Of a stretch of DNA of 64,000 nt, positions 11,928-22,513 are shown one piece after another. The stretch comes from Archegozetes longisetosus (Eukaryota; Arthropoda; Arachnida; Sarcoptiformes; Trhypochthoniidae): the NCBI GenBank assembly GCA_018873245.2, contig JAEMBT020000009.1, positions 9,027,288 to 9,091,287 on the forward strand. The letters are read 5' to 3'. Position numbers and translations under genes: made by a program. The notes under the pieces are model-generated. The model did no database searches. It saw only the letters and a list, made by a program, of their open reading frames with translations, and was not told the DNA's origin. Within the stretch, counting starts at the first letter, position 1; the number at the start of each line of letters is the position of its first letter.

Positions 11928-13332
11928 ATGGCTTCAGAATTATCAATTATTGTCGATTCACTCAATCAATTAACTGATTTACTAATTAATAATCAACTTC
12001 TTGATGAAACAACTCTATCAAATTTAGTGGTATGCTCTCAGTTAAATCAACTTTTCAACAGATTGTTACATAAATATTTGTTTTTTTACTTAAATTTGTT
12101 CATATTTAGAAAGATATTGATGAAAATGATAGACAAACCAAACTTAAGCGAATAATAGAGAACATCGAAACAAGAGATCGTGAAGATATTGATAAGTTTG
12201 CGATATTAGTGCGAAACTCACAATTTTTCAACGAACAGTTTTTCGCAGAAGACGAGTTTGATAATGCTGTTGGTGCCTCATTCAACAAACTTGTAGTTCG
12301 CTTCAAAGATTTACTTTCAAGTCCTAAAGCTTGTGGTCAAGTTTTAACCGTAAAGGAAGCTTCAAAAATAAAGAGCACAAAATATGGCGACGTGTATAAA
12401 ATGACATCAAGACCACGAGGATTTTGTATTATTATCGATAATCAATTGTTCGATGATCCTGATTTATCTTTTAGAGCTGGTTCAAGAGCAGATGCTGACA
12501 GACTTTCAGATGTGTTCTCTCAGCTCGGATTCAATGTGAAGCGTTATGTCAATCAAACAGTCGATCAAATGAAATTTATACTAACACAGTTTTCAAGAAA
12601 TTCTGAACTGATATATCACGATGCTTTAGCTGTGATTATTCTTTCCCACGGAAAATCTGATGCCATTTATGGTAAAGATGGTTTAACAATCACAGTCGAG
12701 TCAATACTAGAATTGTTTAATAATCAAAACTGTCGTCTATTGATTGATAAGCCGAAAATGTTCTTTTTGAGTGCGTGCAGAGGAGGTAAGTTAGTTAGTT
12801 AGTCATTCATTCAGTGATCTACGGCAATAGACACCTTATGTTAATTTACAAATAATAGATCAATTAGATTATGGAGCTAGAAGATATGATCATCATCTGG
12901 GGATAGAGACCGACTCTTTGGTTAAGTCATTGTCGAAAAAATCCCCTGATATTGTTCCGACTTGGAGTGATATATTTATCTATTATTCAACTATTAGTGG
13001 TATTTTACTAACTTTTAAAAACCTACTATTCGCGAATCTAAACTTACTCAGATTAGACCGAGGACTCAATATTGATCGAAAAAATCTAATTTTGTTGAAT
13101 AGGTTATTTTTCACTTCGTAATGTGAAAACTGGTTCGTGGTTTGGCTATGAATTGGCTCACGCAATAGCAGAATATGCCCATATAGAACACTTGAATGAT
13201 TTGGTCACTATCAAAGTGGGGGAAATGCTACAGCAAAGAGAGTCTGTAAATAGTGGTCCTGTTATGAAACAAGCCATCGAATCACATACCAGAGGACGTG
13301 TTAAAAAATTATATTTTAATCCAGGATTTTAG
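11928..13332 (+). CDS. CARD-containing caspase, copy 2 of 6
   Basis: Exons are 11928-12029, 12110-12785, 12859-12999 and 13103-13332; the joined frame is open for 382 aa. Exon 1 encodes the first CARD helices (MASELSIIVDSLNQLTDLL). Exon 2 supplies the rest of the CARD and the p20 domain with RAGSRADADRLSDVF, His214 in ILSHGKSD and Cys257 in FLSACRG. The codon split by intron 2 gives Asp, so the active site reads SACRGD, closest in the array to the QACRGD of well-studied caspases. The p10 exon has PTWSDIFIYYSTISGY, then FSLRNVKTGSWF. The inter-subunit linker in exon 3 is 47 codons long and differs from copies 1, 3, 5 and 6. Probable function: initiator-type caspase. It is intact, and exon 2 is near-identical to that of copy 4. 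Confidence 0.88.
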
Positions 13333-14451
13333 AACTTTTCAAGATAAAATTACTATTTAAAGTCTTATTAAGTTTAATCTCGAATTCTATTGACTGATTA
13401 TTTGAGTTTGCTCAATCTAAAACGTATTGTTATGACCTGATTCATAACTTGAGTTTTTAAAAATACCGAAATGAATTTATTTCACTTACTTTAGTTTAAA
13501 AGAAGTTATAGAAACTTAATGTAATTAATAAATTATATAAAGCATTTATATACAAGTTTGTTCCAATATATTTCTTTTTTAAATGATGCATGTTATTTAA
13601 ATTGGGACTTGATAACTTTACAAAGCAATGTGAGATAATTGAGAGTAAGAGGAAGGAGTATAAGTGAATTGATTAGAAGTAAACCAGGAGTGGAGGTGTA
13701 GGTCTGGTAGAGGAAAGATCTATCATGAGATTGAACTAATTTTTCATTTATTCAACAAAGTTTTTGATATGATATTTGTTTTAATAGTTAATTTAGTTTG
13801 AGTTTTTGTGTTCTTTTTTAATTATTTGATACGCTCAATTTTTTATTTATTAATTCCTTTTAAATCTTTTAAAATTTTTTAGTTTTAAACTGTTTCTAGT
13901 AATTAAATGCTAATTACTGACAATAAATATACATATGTTCCTAATAGCTAAAGAGTTGATTCCAATTATCTCCAGCATAACAGTATATTTTGAACTTCAC
14001 AGAACTTTAAATAAATCTAAAGTAAATATAGTTTGAAATTATATTTTCTGCCCTCAGAGAAATTGATGTATAATTGACATTGACTTAAAATAATGAAATG
14101 GAGATTTTTTGAACACAATCAAGCTTATCATAATTTTTTATTAGTTATGCAAATAGTTGTGATAGGCATTGAGCTAAATAATAGATAAGTCCTAAGGATG
14201 AGCTACAGTTCTCAATCAACTTTTATACCAATTTTTCTTACAAAACATGTAATTAAATAACTGAATGAAACTAAAGCTACTACTGATTGAAAAGATCGAG
14301 TTTTGTGAGTTTCTCACTAAAAAAAAGTTGGAAATAACTAATTTATTCATGTAATTGATTGCAACTATAAAATGGTTTCTAAATAAGAAGATTGCACTGC
14401 AGACAACCAGTGAGTGAAGTTGTATAGCTTCTAGGCACGTTAATACTTTTG
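13333..14451. other. Spacer with the duplicated upstream block of caspase copy 3
   Basis: Non-coding, 1.1 kb. The segment at about 13430-13990 is also found after copy 3 (about 16860-17460). From about 13980 it matches the block before copy 2, including GCACTGCAGACAACC. Confidence 0.65.
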
Positions 14452-14992
14452 GCAACATTTGCCAAGTGTTCCCTTAATGAGTTAGTATACGATATTCGGT
14501 AAATAAATGGATATTTATTCAAATATAAAACTAGAAATTTTTATAAAATGATTTCGAGATGTTCTAAAACAATAACTACTCACATGAACAAAATCTAATT
14601 TATTCCTACATCTTGGATAGAAAGCACTAATGTGTCGACAGACTTACAAAAATCTTAATTCATTGTTTGTTCGAGGAAACTTTGATCCAAATCAATGCTA
14701 AACTCATCCAAACTAATTTAATGTTTTATGAAAAGTCCTGAATCATCAATGTTATAGTCATATCCGTCAAATTGTTTAAGTGGATTTATATGCGATAAGA
14801 TTAACATTTCAATTAGTATATTGATTATTAATCTTACTTTATAATAGTTTGCTTATAAAACAGAAAAATAGCCTTATATTTAATTAGCTACTGTTAAGCA
14901 TTTATGAATTAGTAAAGATATTAACCGGTTCTTACTTTCATTTACCGAATGTTACATACTAACTGATTGAAAGAACACTTGGCAAGTGTTGC
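14452..14992. mobile_element. MITE (541 bp) inside the 5' UTR intron of caspase copy 3
   Basis: Ends are inverted repeats of about 55 bp. The left begins GCAACATTTGCCAAGTGTTC and continues to ATTCGGTAAAT. The right end reads ATTTACCGAATG and finishes AACACTTGGCAAGTGTTGC. There is no coding capacity inside. The paralogous site before copy 2 lacks this DNA. No perfect target-site duplication was found, so the superfamily is undetermined. Confidence 0.8.
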
Positions 14993-15049
14993 TTACATTT
15001 TTCAACAAGCATTGCCTCATCATCAATGTTATGTATCGTTGGATTGCAA

Positions 15050-15311
15050 TTAAAAACTCCTATTCCATAGTATACGTATGGCCCAAATTGTCGTAATCCA
15101 CTTAATTGTCAAATTATAAGTATTTTTCAGATCATTTTTCAGAAACTATATATTGAATAGTGTAATACGCATTTCTGATGGTTTTTGTGAGTTTATTACA
15201 CTACTCGATAAACGATTTCTCAAAAATAATCTGAAAAATAGTTTAATTTGACGATTAAATGATTTACGACAGTTTGGCCCATAGGTATACCATGGGATAG
15301 AACCTTTTAAT
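15050..15311. mobile_element. Second MITE (~260 bp), foldback type
   Basis: Inverted repeats of about 80-90 bp make up most of the element. The left has CCATAGTATACGTATGGCCC and the right has GGCCCATAGGTATACCATGG; the similarity continues inward through ATTTTTCAGAT. Non-coding. It lies 57 bp after the first MITE in the same predicted intron. Confidence 0.8.
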
Positions 15312-15391
15312 TCTAACCCGACTATATTTAAAGTTATGGTAAATAAAGCGATTTTATTATTTTTAGAAATGTATCGTTCAAATGCATTAGA

Positions 15392-16782
15392 ATGGCTTCA
15401 GAATTATCAATTATTGTCGATTCACTCAATCAATTAACTGATTTGCTAATTAATAATCAACTCTTTGATGAAACAACTCTATCAAATTTAGTGGTATGCC
15501 TCAATTAAATCAACTTTTCAGTAAATTGTTACACGAATATTTGTTTTTTAATCAAATTTGTTAATATTTAGAAAGACATTCACGAAAGTGATAGAGAGAC
15601 AAGACTTAAGCGAATAATAGAGAACATCGAAACAAGAGATCGTGAAGATATTGATAAGTTTGCGATATTAGTGCGAAACTCACAACTTTTCAACGAACAG
15701 TTTTTCGCAGAAGACGAATACGATGGTTGTATTGGTCACTCATTCAACAAACTAGTAGTTCGCTTCAAAGACTTACTTTCAAGTATTAAAGCTTGTGGTC
15801 AACTCTTGACTGTGACTAAAGCTAAAGAAATAAAGAGCACAGAATACGATGTCGTTTATAAAATGATATCAAAGCCGAGAGGATTTTGTATTATTATCGA
15901 TAATCAATTGTTTGATAATTTACCTTTTAGAGCTGGTTCAAGAGCAGATGCTGACAGACTTTCAGATGTGTTCTCTCAGCTCGGATTCAGTGTCAAACGT
16001 TATGTCAATCGAACAGCTGATCAAATGGAAGGTTTGCTGAAACAATACTCAAAAAATTGTGAACTTTCAAATCACGACTCATTGGCTGTGATTATTCTTT
16101 CCCACGGCATCGCTGATGCTATTTGTGGTTCAGATGGTCGATTAATTAAAGTCGAGTCTATACTGAATATGTTTAATAATCAAAACTGTCGTCTATTGAT
16201 TGATAAGCCGAAAATGTTCTTTTTGAGTGCGTGCAGAGGAAGTAAGTCATTGAATTAATTGAATTTTAGTCAAAGTTATATAGTATCTAAAAATCGATCT
16301 TCAAATGAACCGAAATAGATCTAAAAGATTCTGGAACTAAAATATACACTGATCATTGGGGAGAAGGACAAGTTAAGACATTGTCAAAGCAATCAACTAA
16401 TGTAGGATCTAGTATTCCTACTTGGAGTGATATGTTCGTCTATTTTTCTACGGTTAATGGTAATTTTTTTTAATTTCAATGTTCAATTTTGGATGAATAA
16501 TCTTCGAAAGCTCTTTGAACTTCAAACGTTGAATCAATTTTCTATTGAATAGGTTATGTTTCATTTCGTAGTGTGAAAACTGGTTCTTGGTTTGGCTACG
16601 AATTGGCTCATGCAATAGCAGAATATGCCCATATGGAACACTTAAATGATTTGGTCACTATCAGAGTGGGAGAAAAGCTACAGAAAAAAGAGTTTGAACA
16701 AGATGGCTCTGTTAAGAAGCAAGCCATTGAATCATATACCAGAGGACGTCTTAAAAAATTATATTTTAATCCAGGATTTTAG
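15392..16782 (+). CDS. CARD-containing caspase, copy 3 of 6
   Basis: Exons are 15392-15493, 15572-16241, 16319-16459 and 16553-16782, giving 380 aa in an open frame. CARD exon 1 is almost the same as in copy 2. The p20 domain has the substrate-pocket Arg in RAGSRADADRLSDVF, the catalytic His in ILSHGIAD and the Cys in FLSACRG. Intron 2 splits a codon that gives Asn, so the site reads SACRGN. The p10 exon reads VSFRSVKTGSWF: Phe replaces the usual Trp of SWRN, and Asn is replaced by Ser. The exon 3 linker (HWGEGQVKTLSKQ) is nearly the same as in copy 6, although the CARD resembles copy 2, which suggests past exchange between copies. Likely an initiator-type caspase; intact. Confidence 0.88.
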
Positions 16783-18028
16783 AACTTATGAAGATAAGAA
16801 AATTGTTATTTAAAGTGTTATTAATTTGAATCTCGATTTTTATTGACTGGTTATTTGAATTTGTTATGAGCTGACTCATAACTTGAGTCTTATAGAATAC
16901 GGAAACGAAGTCATTTTACTTATTCTAGTTTAAAATGAGTAATAGAAATTTACTATAATAATTATATTAGGCAAAGCATTTATATACAAATTTATTCCCT
17001 ATTACGACATTTTTCTATTTTTAATGATATGTTATTTGAATTGGGATTTGATATTTTTACAAAGGAATGTGAGACAATTGACAGTAAGAGAAAGGGGTAT
17101 AAACGAATTATTACAAGTAAATCGGGAGGTGTATGCTTGGTAGAGAAACATCTATTATGACAGCTTAAATTGATTTTTCAATTTTTCCACAATGTTTTCA
17201 GTATAATATTTGTTTTAATAATTAATTTAGTTTGAATTTTTGCGCTCTATTTTAATTATTTGATATACTCAATGCTTTTATATGTTCAATTTGTTATTTA
17301 TTGAAAAATACTTTTTTAATTTTTAAAAATTTATATAATAAGATTTTTTCATTTTAGTTTTAAACTGTATTTTTAGTAATTAAATGCTAATTAATGACTT
17401 AATAAACATACATAAGTTCCTAATAGCTAAAGAGTTGATTCCAATTATTTCCAGCATAACAGTATATTTTGAACTTCACAAAACTTTAAATAAATCTAAA
17501 GCAAATATAGTTTGAAGCTTTCAATTATATTTTCTACCATCGGAAAAATTAAAATACAGTTGACATTGACTTAAAATAATGAAATAGGTATTGTCTGGAA
17601 ATTGTAGTAGTAATCAAACTTATCATAGCTTATTGTGAGTTATGCAGATAGTTGTAATAGGCGTTGATGTCGATAATAGATAAATCATACAAATGCATTA
17701 CTACTCACGACCAACTTACAAATCAATTTCACTTACAAATAGTATAATTAAAATACTAGAGTGAAACATAAGCTGCCATTGGTTTGAGTTTTTCACTACG
17801 ACAACTCGGAAACAATTAATGTAAGTCTGTGTAAAAGTTGATTGCAATTAGAAAAATGCTTACATAATGAGAAGATGCACTGCAGACAACCGATAAGTGA
17901 AATTATATAGCTTTTACATATACTTTCGCAGCTGACTTTACATCATTTTCAATATTTATAAATTCAAAGCTTGTCGTTAATAAAATGATTTTCCTATTTC
18001 TAGAGATTCGTCATTTAATTGTGCTTAA
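16783..18028. other. Spacer with duplicated blocks between caspase copies 3 and 4
   Basis: Non-coding, 1.25 kb, repeating with divergence the order seen at 13333-14451: a 3' flank block, an AT-rich stretch, then the upstream block with GCACTGCAGACAACC at about 17879. Here the presumed 5' UTR donor reads GATAAG in place of GTAAGT, so that intron may not be used in copy 4. Confidence 0.6.
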
Positions 18029-19437
18029 ATGGCTTCAAAATTTCCAATTATTGTCGATTCACTCAATGAATTAACTGATTTGTTGATTAGGAATCAACTT
18101 TTTGATGAAACAACTCTATCAAACTTGATGGTATGTCTCAGTTAAATCAACTTTTCAATAGACTGTTACATAAATATTTGTTTTTTTTCTTAAATTTGTT
18201 GATATTTAGAAAGATATTGACGAAAACGATAGAGAGACAAAACTCAAGCGAATAATAGAGAACATCGAAAGAAGAGATCGTGAGGATATTGATAAGTTTG
18301 CGATATTAGTGCGAAACTCACAATTTTTCAACGAACAGTTTTTCGCAGAAGACGAGTTTGATAATGCTGTTGGTGCCTCATTGAACAAACTTGTAGTTCG
18401 CTTCAAAGATTTACTTTCAAGTCCTAAAGCTTGTGGTCAAGTTTTAATCGTAAAGGAAGCTTCAAAAATAAAGAGTAAAAAATATGGTGACGTGTATAAT
18501 ATGACATCAACTCCGCGAGGATTTTGTATTATTATCGATAATCAATTGTTTAATGATTCAATATTACCATTCAGAGCCGGCTCGAGAGCAGACGCTGACA
18601 GACTTTCAGATGTGTTCTCTCAGCTCGGATTCAATGTCAAGCGTTATGTCAATCAAACAGTCGATCAAATGAAATTTATACTAACACAGTTTTCAAGAAA
18701 TTCTGAACTGATATATCACGATGCTTTAGCTGTAATTATTCTTTCCCATGGAATCACTGATGCAATTTATGGTTCAGATGGTTTAACAATTAGAGTTGAA
18801 TCTATACTGGATTTGTTTAATAATCAAAACTGCCGTCTATTGATTGATAAGCCGAAAATGTTCTTTTTGAGTGCATGCAGAGGAGGTAAATCAGTCAGTC
18901 AGTCAGTAGTCTACAATTCTAAACAATAAGTTAATTTGTAAATAATTCACAACAGATCAAGTAGATTATGGAGCCAGAAAACATGTTTATCTTAAGGGAG
19001 AAAGAACAGAGTCTTTGGCTATAAAATTAAAGATATCGAAACAAGTGACTGAGCAGGTTCCTACTTGGAGTGATATGTTTATCTATTATTCAACTATTAG
19101 TGGTAATTTATCAACTTTTAAAAACCTACTATTCGCGAATCTAAACTTATTCAAATCGGACCGAATACTCGATATTGATTGAAAAAATCTAATTTTTTGT
19201 TGAATAGGTTATGTTTCACTTCGTAATGTAAACACTGGTACGTGGTTTGGCTACGAATTGGCCCACACATTAGCAGAATATGCCCATAGGGAACACCTGA
19301 ATGATTTGGTCACTGTTAGAGTCGGTGAAAGGCTACAGCAGAGAGAGTCTGAAAATGATGGCCCTGTTTTGAGACAAGCGATTGAATCACTTACCAGAGG
19401 ACGTGTTAAAAAGTTATATTTTAATCCAGGATTTTAG
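18029..19437 (+). CDS. CARD-containing caspase, copy 4 of 6
   Basis: Exons are 18029-18130, 18210-18885, 18956-19102 and 19208-19437, giving 384 aa. The last exon has no ATG, so it is easily overlooked, but it is fully open: VSLRNVNTGTWFGYELAH through KKLYFNPGF. Thr replaces Ser in the otherwise constant GSWF. The active site is ILSHGITD and FLSACRGD (the Asp codon is split by intron 2). The CARD begins MASKFPIIVDSLNELTDLL. The inter-subunit linker in exon 3 (49 codons, with HVYLKGERTESLA) is unlike most copies and related only at its edges to copy 2. It is predicted to be a functional initiator-type caspase. Confidence 0.87.
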
Positions 19438-20104
19438 AACTTAGCAAGATAAGAATATTATTATTCAAAGTCTTACTATTATGTTTAATCCCAAATTTTT
19501 TTTATTTATTTCGATTCTCTCAGAGTCCAAATGTATATTTTGAACTTGACATAACTTTGAATAAATCTAAAGCATAATAATCTCAATTATATTTTCTGCT
19601 CTGAGGAGAATTTAAGCAATTATTTAAATTGTTATTAAGATAACGAAATGGATGTTGTTTTATAAATTGTAGGAATACAATCAAACTTATCATAACTTTT
19701 GATAAGTTGTATAAATAGTTGTTATGTTCGCAAATCTCAAAATAGATAAGTGCTACGAATGCATTATTACTCTCGACCAACTTGCAAACCAATTTCTCTT
19801 TCGATAAATATAAACAAATAAACAAAACTAAACTAAAACTGCTACAAGTTTGGGAAAGTTAAATTTGTTTGTCAATAGAAACTACTTCCGAATACTATAA
19901 GTCTGAGTAAAAGTATAGTTAATTAAAGTTATAAAAATTCTTAGTGTATAAAGATGTTGCACTGCAACTCTATTGATAAGTTAAGTTTCAAACTTCTACG
20001 TATACTTTACAATTATTATTGCTTCATCTTTAATGTCACTTAGTGAAAGCCTTTAGTACCGGCTTTTACTTTTTCAGATTCGTCATTTAAGTGTATTGAT
20101 TGAA
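19438..20104. other. Spacer between caspase copies 4 and 5
   Basis: Non-coding; a diverged version of the shared flank. TTGCACTGCA is retained at about 19967 but the following ACAACC motif is lost. Confidence 0.6.
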
Positions 20105-21498
20105 ATGGCTTCAAAATTTCCAATCATTCTCGATTCAATCAATCAATTAACTGATTTGTTGGTTAACAATCAACTTTTTGATGAGAAAACTCTGTCAAAC
20201 TTAATGGTATGTTCTCAGTTTAATCAACTTTTCGATCATATTACGGATTGTTCTCCATTCAAACTTTTTAATGTTTAGAAAGATATTGACGAAAACGATA
20301 GAGAGACAAAACTTAAGCGAATAATAGAGAACATCGAAAGAAGAGATCGTGAGGATATTGATAAGTTTGCGATATTAGTGCGAAACTCACAACTTTTCAA
20401 CGAACAGTTTTTCGCGGAAGACGAATACGATAGTTCTGTTGGAGTCCCATTCAGCAAACTTGTAGTTCGCTTCAAAGATCTACTTTCAAGTCCTAAAGCT
20501 TGTGGTCAAATCTTGACTGTGACTAAAGCTAAAAAATAAAAGCACAAAACATGGCGACGTGTATAACATGACATCAAGACCACGAGGATTTTGTATTATT
20601 ATCGATAATCAATTGTTCGATGATCCTGATTTATCTTTTAGAACTGGTTCAAGAGCAGATGCTGACAGACTTTCAGATGTGTTTTCTCAACTTGGTTTCA
20701 GTATTTTTCGTTATGTCAATCAAACAGTTGATCAAATGGAGAACATATTAAGACGGACTTCAAACAATTCTGAACTGTTATATCACGATGCTTTAGCTGT
20801 GGTTATTCTTTCCCATGGAATCACTGACGCTATTTATGGTTCAGATGGTCTAACAATCACAGTCGAGTCTATACTAAACTTATTTAATAATCAAAACTGT
20901 CGTTTATTAATTGGTAAGCCGAAAATGTTCTTTTTGAGTGCATGTAGAGGAGGTAAGTCAGTCATTCAGTCGTCTTAACTCTAAATACCTAAATATTAAT
21001 CTGCAAATAAATCGCAACAGGTCAAATCGATTATGGAACTAACATATATGCTGATAGTTTGGCGGAAGTTAATACTGACTCAATCGATCAGACATACTTC
21101 TCGCCACAATCAATTAGTCTTCCGACTTGGGGTGATGTGTTTGTCTATTATTCAACTATTAGTGGTATTTTATCAACTTTTCATAGCTTCTTAATCGCGA
21201 ATCGAAACTTATTCAAATGTGACCGATGTCTTCACATTGATTCTAAATGTTTAATTCTTGTTGAATAGGTTACGTTTCACTTCGTAATGTGAACACTGGT
21301 TCGTGGTTTGGATATGTTTTGGCTCATACAATAGCAGAATATGCCCATAGAGAACACTTGAATGATTTGGTCACTGTTAGAGCGGGTGAAAAACTACAGG
21401 AAAGAGAATCTGAAAATCATGGCTCTGTTATGAAACAAGCCATTGAATCACATACCAGAGGATATGTTAAAAAATTATATTTTAATCCAGGATTTTAG
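20105..21498 (+). pseudogene. CARD caspase, copy 5 of 6, frameshifted
   Basis: The same four-exon layout: 20105-20206, 20279-20952, 21021-21164 and 21269-21498. Within exon 2, between the CARD and p20, the stretch at 20531-20540 is 2 nt shorter than in every other copy and the frame runs into TAA at 20537-20539. After it, the p20 frame is open again, with RTGSRADADRLSDVF (Thr where other copies have Ala), ILSHGITD and FLSACRG. The p10 exon is open and ends YFNPGF. If the lesion is real, only the CARD plus a short tail of about 145 residues would be made, which could act as a decoy CARD protein; otherwise it is a young pseudogene. The lesion is in a run of A, so sequencing error is possible. 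Confidence 0.75.
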
Positions 21499-22513
21499 AA
21501 CTTTTCAAGATAAAATTACTATTTAAAGTCTGTTATTAAGTTTGATCTCAAATCTTATTTTCTGGTCACTTCAATTTGTCTAAAGTGCAGAGTTTGAACC
21601 TGATAGTAATTTCAATAAATCTAAAGCATAATAATTTAAAAATTCAATTATATTTTCTGTCGCTATTCCAATTTTGAAAGCAGTCATTAAGTTGAAACAC
21701 TTTAAATGGCAAAACAAAAATTATTTAGAAATTTCAAAGATACAAAGAAACTTATCATAACATTTGATGAACTTTGCCAACGTTATCATAAGAGTTGGGC
21801 TCTAAAAGATAAGTCATATCAGTGCGCTATCACTGCTCTCATTTATAACTAGCTCAAAACTATGATATACTTCTTTATATGCTCCAAGTGGTGAGTAAGT
21901 CAAACTTATATGACTTGGTTTTTCAAATATAGGTCACTTGTAATACGCACAATATCATCAACTCTTCGATAACAATAACTATTCTTGAGTAATAAGATTT
22001 TCAAAGCAATTGGAAAATTGTGAAATTCCTGGCTTTAATTGAAGTTTTCTTGTCAATTATTACAATCAACTGAATGTTGGATCGTAAATTAAATGATAAG
22101 TTTACTCGTAATTACTACCACTCCTTTTGATGTTATACAATAGTTAAGGAATGTGTTGTAGCGAAAACTCATAGGATTTATACATAAAAACATTTCGGTG
22201 GCAGCACAATCCCAGAATATCTATACGTTTTGAGATAGTTACAACGTAAAAACACGTCACAACTGGGCTAAATATGAAAAGTTTTCAATACAAAATACTT
22301 TAAATAATTAACGTGAGTTTGCGTAAAATTGTAGATGACTCCAGTTGTAACAATGTTTATATAAATGAGAATATTGTACTTGTGGAGCAGCTAATCAGTC
22401 ACATTCTACAATTATTACATCATAAAACTAACTCATCGTAAAACTAACTCTCGTAGAACTAACTCATCGTCTATAGAGATTGAGTTTATCATACGATTTA
22501 GATACATAAAAAA
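21499..22513. other. Spacer between caspase copies 5 and 6
   Basis: About 1 kb, non-coding. The upstream region of copy 6 no longer resembles the shared block closely. A tandem ACTAACTC(A)TCGTA-like motif is repeated at about 22430-22470. Confidence 0.55.

Larger units (their letters stand above)
14366..15366 (+). promoter_or_regulatory. Predicted core promoter and 5' UTR intron of caspase copy 3
   Basis: TATAAAA is at 14366-14372, the conserved GCACTGCAGACAACCA block follows, a GTGAGT donor begins at 14410, and a TTTTTAG acceptor ends at 15366, 25 nt before the ATG. The intron would be 957 nt, against 116 nt in copy 2. The difference is largely explained by two inserted MITEs. This is inferred by comparing paralogues. 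Confidence 0.45.
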
